Shown here piece by piece: positions 6,993 to 15,103 of a stretch of DNA of 64,000 bases (position 1 is the stretch's first letter; each line of letters begins with the position of its first letter). The position numbers and the translations under genes were made by a program. Source of the DNA: DATFFO01 sp963772815. Lineage in GTDB: Bacteria; Actinomycetota; Acidimicrobiia; Spongiisociales; ZC4RG35. The DNA lies in contig CAVYYV010000006.1 of NCBI GenBank assembly GCA_963772815.1, positions 558,001-622,000 of the forward strand, in the 5' to 3' direction. The notes beneath the pieces were generated by a model. That model made no database searches. It was not told the DNA's origin and was given only the letters and a program-made list of their open reading frames with translations.

Positions 6993-7555
6993 ACGCTGGC
7001 CGGTCCCAATTGGTCGAGGGCCCGTCGCACTCGCTCGCCCAGCGTCTCGCCGGCGGGCTGGTTGGCCCAGTCGAGCAGGGCCGCCATGACGGCCCCCAGG
7101 CAGGCCCCGGCCGCGACCCGGGCCTCGAAGCGGCCTACTCCCGAATCGACCAGGGCGTCGACGATCACATCTTCGGTCTGGTGGGTGTTCTCCCACATGG
7201 CGGCCCGCAGCTTGGGGTGACCGACTCCAATCTCGATTCGGGCTCGAGTGAGAGAATCAAGCGGCCCGCTCAGGGCCTCCGACACTTTCCACAGACCCCT
7301 TCGCACCCGCTCCACAGGAGGAAGATTCCTTGGCTGACGGACCACCTCCTCGGCAATCACGGGGTCGTAGGGATCAGAGACGATCACAGACTCCTTGGTG
7401 GGAAAGTGCCTGAAGAAGGTCATGTGTGAGACTTCTGCGGCGGCGGCGATCTCCTCCACCGTGACATCGTCGAAACCCCGCTCGGCGATCAGGGCCAGAG
7501 CCTTCTCTTGGAGGCGTTGGCGGGTCCGTTCGGCTCGGGACGCGGTCGCGGTCAC
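6989..7555 (-). CDS. TetR family repressor of the ABC operon
   Basis: A 188-residue regulator. Residues ~8-55 form the TetR helix-turn-helix (LALIAERGFDDVTVEEIAAA followed by MTFFRHFPTKE). The rest is a helical ligand-binding and dimer domain ending in RVRRALDQLG. The first gene of a three-gene minus-strand operon, it ends in an ATGA overlap with the ATPase gene. I use the GTG at 7555; a TTG three bases upstream is possible. A perfect 21-bp palindrome sits four bases ahead of that start, arguing for autoregulation. Confidence 0.85.
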   Translation of the reverse strand: MTATASRAERTRQRLQEKALALIAERGFDDVTVEEIAAAAEVSHMTFFRHFPTKESVIVSDPYDPVIAEEVVRQPRNLPPVERVRRGLWKVSEALSGPLDSLTRARIEIGVGHPKLRAAMWENTHQTEDVIVDALVDSGVGRFEARVAAGACLGAVMAALLDWANQPAGETLGERVRRALDQLGPASV

Positions 7556-7559
7556 CAAA

Positions 7560-7580
7560 GAATGTTAGTTACTAACATTC
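7560..7580 (-). promoter_or_regulatory. TetR operator: perfect 21-bp palindrome
   Basis: GAATGTTAGT and ACTAACATTC flank a single central T, with every base paired symmetrically. It abuts the tetR start codon, so a bound repressor would cover the promoter and the 5' end of a short or leaderless transcript. A second short palindrome, TTGGCGCCAA, lies just beyond it at 7583-7592. Confidence 0.85.
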
Positions 7581-7633
7581 AGTTGGCGCCAAACCGACCA
7601 GGATCAACACCCGGCGGTTACTCCGAGCGGCGC

Positions 7634-7819
7634 TCACTCCTTTGAATGCTCCGTCTCGCTCTGACCAGCCCGACTGCGGCCCAGGATCTCGAGCAGCCCT
7701 GCAACCACGAGAGAGGCCAGACCGATGACCATCACCCCAGGGCTTGCTCCGAATAGACCCAGCACGGCGATCACGATTCCCAGGATGGCTAGGGCTACGA
7801 CCGGAAACGACATGCTCAT
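7634..7819 (-). CDS. Small two-helix membrane protein
   Basis: A 61-residue protein with two hydrophobic segments (SFPVVALAILGIVIAVLGLF and VMVIGLASLVVAGLLEIL) and a charged, hydrophilic C-tail (GRSRAGQSETEHSKE). The ATG at 7819 has an AAGGAG ribosome site 12-15 bases upstream; an internal ATG at 7813 is an alternative. No family is recognised. It is transcribed divergently from the MerR operon and lies downstream of the tetR promoter region on the same strand. Function unknown. Confidence 0.55.
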   Translation of the reverse strand: MSMSFPVVALAILGIVIAVLGLFGASPGVMVIGLASLVVAGLLEILGRSRAGQSETEHSKE

Positions 7820-7875
7820 GACCCTGCCTGCTCCTTCTGGATGTAGGCGAGAGGGTAGCCGGAAAAGGGGGGGAC

Positions 7876-7913
7876 TTGACCTTCGACCTGGGTCCAAGCC
7901 TTATGGTGAGAGC
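7876..7913 (+). promoter_or_regulatory. MerR-type promoter with 19-bp spacer, leaderless
   Basis: A -35 TTGACC (7876-7881) is separated by 19 bp from a -10 TTATGG (7901-7906). This overlong spacer is the hallmark of promoters activated by MerR-family proteins through DNA twisting. The spacer region carries an imperfect inverted repeat, CTTGACC with GGTCCAAG. The merR ATG follows seven bases after the -10. Confidence 0.75.
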
Positions 7914-8678
7914 ATGGATGCTCGTCTCATTTCTCAGGCAGCCAGACTCACGGGTTTCACTCCCAGTGCCCTCCGGTTCTACGAGAAGGAAGGTTTGGTC
8001 GACCCGGACAGAAGCGCCTCCGGCTACCGGCTCTACGACGACCGGACGATCCGAACGCTCCGGCTCATCAAGCGGGCCAAGGCCTTGGGGATCCCGCTGA
8101 CGGAGATCTCAACGCTGGTCGAGATGTTGGAGGAGGACCGGTGTGGTGCGTTGCGCCGCCAGGTTGCGGAGCTGGTGAGCGACCGGGTCCGCCAGGTGAA
8201 CAACGAGAGGGCAGAAATGCAAGCATATCTCAACCGCCTCGTCGCGGCCGTCGAGACCATGCGATCCGATCGGCATGTCGGGCCCTGCGACGACGGTTGC
8301 GGTTGCCTGGCCGAGTCCGATCGAGAAGCTGCCGGCGCCGCTTCGGCGAGGCTGGCGGTGGAGTGCAGCCTGACGGACGGCGACCAAGCCAGGCGCCTGT
8401 CGGAGTGGCAGCGAGTGGTCGCCGGGTCCCTGGCACAGATGCAGCTGCCGGACGGAGTCAGATTGACCCTTCCCGAGAACGTGGACGTGGCCCGGCTGGC
8501 GGAGCTGGCCGCCGCAGAACGTCGATGCTGTCCTGGCCTTCACTTTCGGATCGAGCTGTCGAGCGCGGCGGTGACCCTGGAGGTATCGGGCCCGGGAGTC
8601 GCCGACATTACGACGACGCTGATGGGCCCCTCCTTCGGAAGAGACACGAAGCCACTGAAGGAATCAGGTGATGAGTGA
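7914..8678 (+). CDS. MerR family metal-type regulator with extra Cys-rich C-terminal domain
   Basis: A 254-residue regulator. Residues 1-70 are the MerR winged helix (LTGFTPSALRFYEKEGLV, SGYRLYDD). A long dimer helix follows, opened by a Cys in EEDRCGALRR at the position of the metal-binding Cys of MerR/ZntR-like sensors. A PCDDGCGCL loop (~residues 123-131) supplies three more Cys, again as in metal sensors. The C-terminal ~90 residues form an extra domain with ERRCCPGLHF, a cysteine pair seen in mercury/arsenic-associated proteins. The ATG at 7914 suits the leaderless promoter. It heads an operon with Rdx and YnfA proteins. The metal or metalloid sensed is not evident. Confidence 0.8.
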   Translation: MDARLISQAARLTGFTPSALRFYEKEGLVDPDRSASGYRLYDDRTIRTLRLIKRAKALGIPLTEISTLVEMLEEDRCGALRRQVAELVSDRVRQVNNERAEMQAYLNRLVAAVETMRSDRHVGPCDDGCGCLAESDREAAGAASARLAVECSLTDGDQARRLSEWQRVVAGSLAQMQLPDGVRLTLPENVDVARLAELAAAERRCCPGLHFRIELSSAAVTLEVSGPGVADITTTLMGPSFGRDTKPLKESGDE

Positions 8679-8925
8679 CCACGAGACCAGCGTAGAAATC
8701 GAATACTGCGTCCCATGTGGCCACCTGACCCGTGCCATCGACACGGAGCGGGCCTTGTTGGAGCACTTCGGTCGCGATCTCGACGGCGTCTACCTCAAGA
8801 CGGGACATGGCGGCGTCTTCACCATCAGGGTCGATGGGGATGAGATCTACGACAAGACCAGAGCGTTCGACATGGACCAGATCATCGACGCGGTAGAGGC
8901 TCTACTGACACCGGCTGAAGCCTGA
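8671..8925 (+). CDS. Rdx family protein (SelW/SelT/SelH-like, Cys form)
   Basis: An 84-residue thioredoxin-fold protein. An N-terminal VEIEYCVPCGH supplies a CxxC redox motif at the end of strand 1, where selenoprotein W homologues carry CxxU. The mid-region KTGHGGVFTIRVDGDEIYDK is the family's characteristic GxFxVxVdGxxIydk element. It overlaps the merR stop by eight bases and precedes ynfA by one base, so the three are one operon. The protein is probably a small thiol oxidoreductase. Coupling it to a MerR sensor suggests a role in metal or metalloid redox (inference). Confidence 0.8.
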   Translation: MSDHETSVEIEYCVPCGHLTRAIDTERALLEHFGRDLDGVYLKTGHGGVFTIRVDGDEIYDKTRAFDMDQIIDAVEALLTPAEA

Positions 8926-8926
8926 C

Positions 8927-9265
8927 GTGTACGTCCTGAGATCGGCACTCCTGTTCGTAGGCGCCGCCCTCGCGGAGATCGGCGGGGTGTACCTGGTGTG
9001 GCAGGGCGTCAGGGAGAGACGAGGATTCCTCTTTGTCGTGGCCGGGGTGTTGATCCTGGGGCTGTATGGATTCGCCGCGGTGTTCCAGCCCAGCCAGCAC
9101 TTCGGGCGGGTCCTGGCCGCCTACGGGGGAGTGTTCGTGGCCGGATCACTCCTGTGGGGTGTGGTCTTCGAAGGGTTCCGACCCGACCCCTACGACATCG
9201 CCGGAGCGGCCATCTGCCTGGTCGGCGTGGGCGTGATCATGTATGCCCCACGGGCGGCCGGGTGA
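8927..9265 (+). CDS. ynfA: YnfA/UPF0060 family four-helix membrane protein
   Basis: A 112-residue protein with four membrane helices and the strongly conserved UPF0060 motifs ALAEIGGVYLVW, LYGFAAVFQP, GRVLAAYGGVFVAGSLLW and RPDPYDIAGAAICLVGV. The family is related to small multidrug resistance transporters and has been proposed to export toxic cations. GTG at 8927 begins one base after the Rdx stop. As last gene of a MerR-controlled operon it may be the membrane exporter of whatever the regulator senses (inference). A hairpin terminator follows at 9305. Confidence 0.9.
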   Translation: MYVLRSALLFVGAALAEIGGVYLVWQGVRERRGFLFVVAGVLILGLYGFAAVFQPSQHFGRVLAAYGGVFVAGSLLWGVVFEGFRPDPYDIAGAAICLVGVGVIMYAPRAAG

Positions 9266-9304
9266 GCTTGGCGACGAAGCGCTGGTAGGTTCTCCCCTAC
9301 GAAA

Positions 9305-9327
9305 GGGTCCCCTGAGGGTCCCGTTTT
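9305..9327 (+). terminator. Hairpin terminator after ynfA
   Basis: GGGTCCC (9305-9311), loop CTGA, GGGTCCC (9316-9322): six G-C pairs around one central T-T mismatch, followed by GTTTTGC. Confidence 0.5.
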
Positions 9328-9361
9328 GCTGATAAAAACGCGATTGGGGAACACTGAAGAG

Positions 9362-10048
9362 ATGCACACGCTGATCGCCCTCGGTCTGGTCGCGGTGGTG
9401 GCTGGGTGGAACAATGCCCTGCATCTGACGCCTGCGCGCTGGCGGGATGCCGTCGTGTCGGCGGGTGTGGCGGTGGCCGGCGTGGCCGGGGCCGTGTGGC
9501 TCTTCTCGGTCCTCGACCCCCAGGGCGGGCTGGCCGCCGCCTGGATCTGGACGACAGCGGCGGCGGGCATCTCGGTCGGCGTGGTAACGCTCGCCCACCG
9601 TTGGCAGGCTCTGGCGAAGGCGGTTTCGGACCGGCGGATAGAAGAGATGTCGGACGGTGCCTTCATCGCCCACACCGTCCTCCGCATCCCGCTACTGACC
9701 GCGTTCACCGAGGAGATCCTGTTCCGCGGCGTGGTGTGGGCCCTGCTACAGGCGCTGGGCGGCTGGCAACTGGCCTGGGTGGGAAGCTCGGTGGCATTCG
9801 CCCTCGGGCACATCGTGGTTGCCAAGCACCAGGCCCGGCGCGAAGGGTATCCGACCGTGCGCTGGGTCGTCACCACGCTGGTGGTGATGTTGATCGCCGG
9901 AGTGGGGCTGGGTTGGCTGCGAACGCAGACCGGAGGCGTCTGGGCCTCCGTAGGTGTCCACGCCTCGGTCAATGCCATCTTCGCCCTCGGGGCTCGCTCG
10001 CTGGCGACCCGGGCCCAGCGGCTCGGTGTCGCCGCCAACGCGGCCTGA
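9362..10048 (+). CDS. CPBP family intramembrane metalloprotease
   Basis: A 228-residue polytopic membrane protein with about seven helices. The CPBP (CAAX protease/bacteriocin-processing) motifs are present in order: EEILFRG (motif 1, catalytic Glu pair and Arg), FALGH (motif 2, metal His) and VHASVN (motif 3, His and Asn). The family cleaves peptides within the membrane. The ATG at 9362 was chosen because AACACT, a plausible -10, lies six bases upstream and because the longer N-terminus (from 9326) is polar and unconserved. The next gene begins 11 bases downstream. Confidence 0.85.
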   Translation: MHTLIALGLVAVVAGWNNALHLTPARWRDAVVSAGVAVAGVAGAVWLFSVLDPQGGLAAAWIWTTAAAGISVGVVTLAHRWQALAKAVSDRRIEEMSDGAFIAHTVLRIPLLTAFTEEILFRGVVWALLQALGGWQLAWVGSSVAFALGHIVVAKHQARREGYPTVRWVVTTLVVMLIAGVGLGWLRTQTGGVWASVGVHASVNAIFALGARSLATRAQRLGVAANAA

Positions 10049-10059
10049 TCGGATCGCCT

Positions 10060-10515
10060 GTGCCCGAACCTCGCTATCAGGCGCCCGACTGGCTCACCCG
10101 CAACCTGTTCAACCCGCTGGTCGAGGGCTTCACGCGCCTCGGGATGAGCTTCTGGGGATCGCGCATCCTCGAGGTTCGGGGGCGAAAGAGCGGTGAATGG
10201 CGTTCCAACCCGGTCAATCTGCTCACGGTCGACGGCGTGGACTACCTGGTGGCACCCCGAGGTCATACGCAGTGGGTGCGCAATCTGAGGGCCGCCGGGA
10301 CCGGACGCCTCCGCCTGGGACGCCGGGTCAGCACCTTTCAGGCCACCGAGCTGGCCGACGAGGACAAGCCCGCCATCCTTCGTCCCTACCTGCGCCGCTG
10401 GAAATGGGAGGTCGGCCAGTTCTTTGGGGGAGTGGGACCCGACGCCTCAGACGAGGAACTGCTCTCAATCGCGCCAGATCACCCGGTGTTCCAGATCAGC
10501 GACGTCGACCGCTGA
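10060..10515 (+). CDS. Nitroreductase/deazaflavin(F420)-dependent oxidoreductase, Ddn-like
   Basis: A 151-residue single-domain split-barrel protein of the Ddn family. Recognisable elements are the RKSGEWRSNPVNLL strand with the Arg/Ser pair, then DYLVAPRGHTQWVRNLRAAG, the segment that contacts the cofactor in family members, and a C-terminal helix PDHPVFQISDVD. Family members use F420 or bind lipophilic quinones. The GTG at 10060 is the first start after the CPBP stop, and 5' proximity implies co-transcription. It is actinobacterial in flavour. Confidence 0.85.
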   Translation: MPEPRYQAPDWLTRNLFNPLVEGFTRLGMSFWGSRILEVRGRKSGEWRSNPVNLLTVDGVDYLVAPRGHTQWVRNLRAAGTGRLRLGRRVSTFQATELADEDKPAILRPYLRRWKWEVGQFFGGVGPDASDEELLSIAPDHPVFQISDVDR

Positions 10516-10558
10516 CTCTCAGAACTACCACTTTCCTCGGGAGCGACGGGATGACATC

Positions 10559-10828
10559 ATGACCCGGATTCATCCTCTGGCGAGACTGTGGTCCCAGGCC
10601 GTCGGCCACCGTGGCCAGGTCATATCAGCCACGCTCTTGTCGGTCGGCAAGAAGATCACCGACATCGCACCCGAGATTCTGATTGGCGGTGCGGTCGATG
10701 TCGTGGTGCGTCGAGACGACTCTTTCCTGGCGAGCTTCGGCATCACCGATGTGACCAAGCAGATGTTGGTGCTGTGGACTCCGCTCAACCGGCGTATCCG
10801 TCCAGGCGGGCCAGGATCTGGAGCATGA
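10559..10828 (+). pseudogene. N-terminal stub of an ABC exporter (multidrug/lipid type)
   Basis: The first ~75 residues (MTRIHPLARLWSQAVGHRG, KKITDIAPEILIGGAVDVVV, FGITDVTKQMLVLW) match the N-terminus of heterodimeric-type ABC exporters of about 600 residues. The frame then runs into the complement of the acyl-CoA dehydrogenase 3' end and stops. All membrane helices after the first and the ATPase domain are gone. The break falls at about 10778-10790, adjacent to the dehydrogenase stop codon, so a deletion or rearrangement joined the two. Confidence 0.7.
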
Positions 10829-11931
10829 CCTCGTCGGCCCCAGCACCGATCGCGGTCAGGCGGCCGTCACGCAGGAACCTGGTCGTCCAGGTCTCGGACA
10901 TGTAGCCGATGCCGCCGTGGAATTGCATAACCCAGTCGGCCACCTCACGCTGGAGGCGACCCGCCTTGAGCTTGGCGATGGTGGCCATGCGGGTCACGTC
11001 CTGGCCCTGGGTGTGGCGCTCGGCAATGACCAGGTTGTATTCGGACAGCATGTCCACTTCCGCCGCCAGCTCGGCGAGCTTGAACTGGACGTACTGGTGC
11101 TTGAGTAGAGGCTTGTTGAACACCACCCTCTGGGCCAGGTAGTCACGGGTGCGCTCCAGCGCCAGGCGACAAGAGGCGGCGGCCCCGTAGGTGGCCCACA
11201 TGCGCTCGACGACGAACTGGGCCATCTGCTGTTGAAAGCCCATCCCCTCGGTGCCGATCGTGTTCGCCACCGGAACCCGCCGCGTCGTTGAAGGCGAGCA
11301 GGCCAGTGTCCGACGCCTTCATCCCCAGCTTGTCGAGCTTGCGGGAGACCTCGAACCCGTCCACATCGGTGGGGACGATGATCTGGGACATCCCTCCGTA
11401 GCCGCCCTCGTCGGAGGTTCGGGCCAGGACACACATCCAATCGGCCTGGAGTGAGTTGGTGATGTACATCTTGGACCCGTTGATCACCCAGTCGTCTCCG
11501 TCCCGGACTGCCCGGGTGCGAATCGCAGCCACGTCGGAGCCGGCGTCGGGCTCGGTCACGGCGATCGAGCACACCTGCTCGCCCCGCAAGACCGGGGCCA
11601 GGAAATGCTCCTTCTGCTCATGGGTGCCGAAGCGATGCAGGGAGGGAGTCGCCATGTCGGTAACCACCCCCAGGGCCATGCCGATCGACCCGTGGTCGGC
11701 CCGTGCGAACTCCTCGGCCAGGATCATGGTGAACAGATGGTCTGCGCCCTGGCCACCGTAAGCCGGGTCGTATTCCAGGCCCAGCATCCCCAGCTTGGCC
11801 ATCCGGGCAAAGACTTCGTGAAGAGGGATCCACTCCGCCTCTTCCCACTCCGGGACCCTGGGGTTGATCTCGTTCTCGACGAAGCTGCGCACCACGCGGC
11901 GGAACTCATGATGCTCGGCGGTGAACGGCAT
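10785..11931 (-). pseudogene. Acyl-CoA dehydrogenase interrupted by one frameshift
   Basis: The two halves together make a complete ~380-residue acyl-CoA dehydrogenase. The N-terminal half has SFVENEINPRVPEWEE, AVTEPDAGSDVAAIRTRA and WVINGSKMYITN (FAD/substrate site). The C-terminal half has EGMGFQQQMAQFVVERM, QFHGGIGYMSETW and a terminal catalytic-region helix. The frame changes near 11277-11284, where the run GCGGCGG has one base more than the expected codon pair before VPVANTIGTEG. The total length of 1147 nt is 3n+1, consistent with a single inserted base. It may be a sequencing error or a recent mutation. The gene follows the permease gene by 17 bases on the same strand. Confidence 0.8.
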
Positions 11932-11948
11932 GGGCTACTCCATAGGGC

Positions 11949-13523
11949 TCAGGGACGGTCGAGGACCTCGACCAGGATAAGCCGGCGGGCAAACACCTCG
12001 TTGCGAGCCCATCGGTAGGCAAAGCGAAACAGCAACGCCGCGTAGCACACACCGACCAGCGCAGCGAGCGTGGTAGCCAGCGCGCCGGCGAAGAAGATGG
12101 CTAGCCCCACCACTGCCGCGGCCGGGACCGTCAAAGCACTCGACACGGCCAGGCCGACCAGCGAAACGACGATGGCCCGCCCATTCTTGGGACCCGACGA
12201 CATGACCTGACGCTCGGGGAGGGGAAACGCCCCGAAGATCGAGGTCAAGTTCCCGACCGCCATCCAAACCAACAGAACCGTCATCGAAGCCATGAAGGCC
12301 GCCGGCAGGTAGGCGGCGGTTCCCCCCAGAACCGCCCCGAGCACCGCCGCGGCCAGCGCCACCCCCGCTCCAGAGATCGCCCAGAGGGCATTCTTGCCCG
12401 CCAGGGCCACGGCTACATCGGTGGGGCTGATCACATAGGCCCAGAACGACCCCCCGTCGGGGCCGAACTGGTTGGGAACCAGAGCGGTCACGGCCACCCA
12501 GGCCGCGGCCACCGCCAGGAAAGGGGCGTAGGGCCCGGTGAAGAAGTTGACTCCAACGAATCCGAGAATGCAGATCGACGCCACCGAGCCCAGGATCTGG
12601 GCCCGCAATCGTGGGTCGCGCCGCAGGTAGCGCCATTCCTTGGCGGCGGCGACCCGAACCGGGCCCGATGGAATTAGAGGGGCCAGCCGTGCACCCAACG
12701 TGCCGGCACCCCGGCCACGAACCCGGCCCGAACGGGCGGCAACGGCCCGTGTTTGCATCCGCTCCACCGCCCACCCGTGGGCCCGTACGAGGGCTATGGC
12801 CGTCACCGTCGACCACGCCACGGTGGACAGAGCCACGAGCCACCGACCCTGACCCAGGGCAGCTGCCGCCAATCCGACCGAACCGCCCGGGAGAACGGCC
12901 AGCCACTCCAACCAGCGCGGCAACCCGGCCGACAAGCCAGAGTGGAACCCGGCCGTGCTGATGGCGATGCTGATGAAGCTGATTCCTACCCCGATCAGCG
13001 GGCCCAGTGCCTCCCCCCGTCCACGTGAGAGCAAGTCGGACAAGAGCGTCACAACCAGGCGCCCCGTGGTAACACCGATGACCGTGGCGAGGACGACCAG
13101 CACCGGGATGGTCATCAGTCCCCACCACCCGGGCCAGAAGCCGGCTCCAAAGCCGACGGACGCCACCAGCACGGTGGCCAGGCCTCCCGGGCCAACTGCC
13201 CCCGCGGTCAGCAGTCCCCTGCCCAGGTCCCGCGCGGAGATCGGCAGCAGTTCGAACCAGCGCGGATTGAGGGTGGAGTCGAGAGCCGATCCGACCACAG
13301 GCACCAACACCCATGCCAGCTGGATCAGTGCTCCTGCCAGCGCCGCCAGGGCGGCGGGCTCGGCCATGAAGCGGGCGCCGGCTGCCAACAGGGTTCCAGC
13401 TCCGAGACCCACCGACAGCGCCAGCAGCCACAAGAAGATCAATCCCAGCAGCGACCAGGCGTCGCCGGCCCCGTTGAGGCGGCCCGTAAGCCGGAACCTC
13501 AGCCGGACGAACTGCCAAGCCAC
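11949..13523 (-). CDS. ABC transporter permease, large multi-helix
   Basis: A 524-residue protein with about 12 hydrophobic segments, an internal repeat of two ABC-2-like six-helix halves, and a cytoplasmic LARLIPSGP-like/AAKEWRYLRRDPR loop in the middle, which is seen in permeases of large actinobacterial exporters. It overlaps the 3' end of the ATPase gene by 25 bases, so the two are translated together. No substrate is apparent. Another frame (to 13827) is open over much of the same stretch but is not coding-like. Confidence 0.75.
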   Translation of the reverse strand: MAWQFVRLRFRLTGRLNGAGDAWSLLGLIFLWLLALSVGLGAGTLLAAGARFMAEPAALAALAGALIQLAWVLVPVVGSALDSTLNPRWFELLPISARDLGRGLLTAGAVGPGGLATVLVASVGFGAGFWPGWWGLMTIPVLVVLATVIGVTTGRLVVTLLSDLLSRGRGEALGPLIGVGISFISIAISTAGFHSGLSAGLPRWLEWLAVLPGGSVGLAAAALGQGRWLVALSTVAWSTVTAIALVRAHGWAVERMQTRAVAARSGRVRGRGAGTLGARLAPLIPSGPVRVAAAKEWRYLRRDPRLRAQILGSVASICILGFVGVNFFTGPYAPFLAVAAAWVAVTALVPNQFGPDGGSFWAYVISPTDVAVALAGKNALWAISGAGVALAAAVLGAVLGGTAAYLPAAFMASMTVLLVWMAVGNLTSIFGAFPLPERQVMSSGPKNGRAIVVSLVGLAVSSALTVPAAAVVGLAIFFAGALATTLAALVGVCYAALLFRFAYRWARNEVFARRLILVEVLDRP

Positions 13524-14266
13524 GTGAGCTCCCCGGTTTCGTCCACCCGCGCTCCAACCAGCTCCACGAACACATCCTGGAGACGACGGCCCCCGGTGAT
13601 AGCGTTGGTTTCCCCGGAGGTGATGATCCGCCCGTCGGCGATGACCATGATCCGGTCACACAGCCGCTCGACCACATCCATGGCATGATCCGAGAAGACC
13701 ACGGTGCCTCCGCTGGCGGTGTGCCGGGCCAGGATCCGCTCCAGCGTCTGGCGAGCCACCGGGTCGATGCCCGCAAACGGCTCATCCAGGAACAGAACCC
13801 GCGGGTTGTGGAGGAGAGCGGCAGCAATGGCCACCTTCTTGGTCATGCCGAGGCTGTAGTCGACGACCAGCTTGTCGGCGTCTTCTTCGAGATCGAGTAG
13901 TCGCAACAGCGTGTCGCGCCTCTCTGCCACCACGGCCGGGTCCATCCGCCGGAAGAGGCCGTTGAAATCGATCAGTTCCCGACCGGTGAGACGGGGGAAC
14001 ATGGTCGGGTTGTCGGGAACCACCCCGAACAGCTCCTTGGCACCGGCAGGATCCGACCACACATCGTGGCCCGCCACGGACACCGAACCGCGATCCGGCT
14101 TCAGCAGCCCTGTGGCCATCCGCAGGAAGGTCGTCTTGCCCGCCCCGTTCGGCCCGCATATTCCGAAGAACGATCCGGCGGGAACGTCGATCGTCACCGA
14201 GTCGACCGCCACCTTGTCACCGAAGGACCTGGTGAGATCGTGTGAGGAGAGAGCGGGAAACGCCAT
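13499..14266 (-). CDS. ABC transporter ATP-binding protein
   Basis: A 255-residue nucleotide-binding domain with Walker A GPNGAGKTT, the signature YSLGMTKKV (a relaxed LSGGQ, typical of the ABC-2 subfamily), Walker B VLFLDEPFAGID and the switch His in FSDHAMD. ATG 14266 lies nine bases after a TACCAT hexamer (14276-14281 on this strand), consistent with leaderless initiation. It pairs with the large permease that follows, with 25-base overlap. Confidence 0.9.
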   Translation of the reverse strand: MAFPALSSHDLTRSFGDKVAVDSVTIDVPAGSFFGICGPNGAGKTTFLRMATGLLKPDRGSVSVAGHDVWSDPAGAKELFGVVPDNPTMFPRLTGRELIDFNGLFRRMDPAVVAERRDTLLRLLDLEEDADKLVVDYSLGMTKKVAIAAALLHNPRVLFLDEPFAGIDPVARQTLERILARHTASGGTVVFSDHAMDVVERLCDRIMVIADGRIITSGETNAITGGRRLQDVFVELVGARVDETGELTWLGSSSG

Positions 14267-14290
14267 GGGTGGGAGATGGTAGGAGACGGC

Positions 14291-15019
14291 TCAGCTGCTG
14301 AAGGCGACTGCTTGGGCATCGGCCCAGCGGGCCAGCGCGTTCGTGTAGCGTCTCGTAGCTTCCTCCAGATCGCCCTGCCCCAACGCCTCCAGTGAGCGTG
14401 CCACTTCCGAGACCGTGTCGTCGAGAACGCGGTCGACTGGATCGAGCCGTTCGGCCACCTGCCGGTAATCCAGTTCCACCATGCCTTCACCGTCGGCTGC
14501 GCCCAACCAGTCGACCAGAGCTCGCTGCTCGTCCACCCAGAGGGGGGGAAGTCCGGCCCGTTCCATCGCCGCCACGGCCAATTCCAGCCTCTGGACCGCA
14601 TCTGCCACCCGCGCCCGGAGGATCATCGGTTCGGCTGTGTTGTCGGGCGAGAACATGAGGAACCACCGCAAAGGCGGATGCCAGGCCGAGGTCATCACGG
14701 GCGACGGGCCCGGGGCGCCGGTGCGCAGACGAGACAACTCGCGGCGTGCCGCCTCCGCCACCGCCCGGTCGATCATCCCCCAGCCGAATCTCTCCGTGGC
14801 CTGCTGGTGGGCGACCAGGGATTCGAGCATGCGCCGCCGCGGGGTGCGGGGACAACGCCAGCGGAGACCCTGCCACTCCACCTCCCAGGCGTCGGCCCTC
14901 TGCGACTCCGTGGTCAGCACCGCCTCTCCCAGCCTGGGCACGTCTCCGGGCCCCACGGCCACCGGGAGCCGCACCTCCTCGGCCGGACGGTAGATCCGGA
15001 GATAGGCCACGTCGATCAT
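14291..15019 (-). CDS. Conserved-type hypothetical protein, Arg/Trp-rich
   Basis: A 242-residue soluble protein that I do not recognise. The N-terminus has beta-strand character (MIDVAYLRIYRPAEEVRLPV). The middle contains WRCPRTPRRRMLESLVAHQ and WHPPLRWFLMFSPDNT. The C-terminal ~80 residues are helical with heptad-like Leu/Ala spacing (DAVQRLELAVAAMERAG). No membrane segment or signal peptide is seen. A TAGTGT hexamer (15026-15031) lies six bases ahead of the ATG, supporting this start and leaderless expression. It is divergent from the dehydrogenase gene downstream. Confidence 0.6.
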   Translation of the reverse strand: MIDVAYLRIYRPAEEVRLPVAVGPGDVPRLGEAVLTTESQRADAWEVEWQGLRWRCPRTPRRRMLESLVAHQQATERFGWGMIDRAVAEAARRELSRLRTGAPGPSPVMTSAWHPPLRWFLMFSPDNTAEPMILRARVADAVQRLELAVAAMERAGLPPLWVDEQRALVDWLGAADGEGMVELDYRQVAERLDPVDRVLDDTVSEVARSLEALGQGDLEEATRRYTNALARWADAQAVAFSS

Positions 15020-15103
15020 GCCCGGACACTACCTCCGTGGACCGCACTTGCTCATGTCCGCCTCACCGGGCAGACCCGGCCGCACCCGGTACACTCGGGC
15101 GAT

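Noticed and set aside
11935..13827. 630-residue minus-strand open frame
   Set aside because: It overlaps the permease in another frame, is Gly/Arg-rich without motifs, and the permease frame has clear membrane helices.
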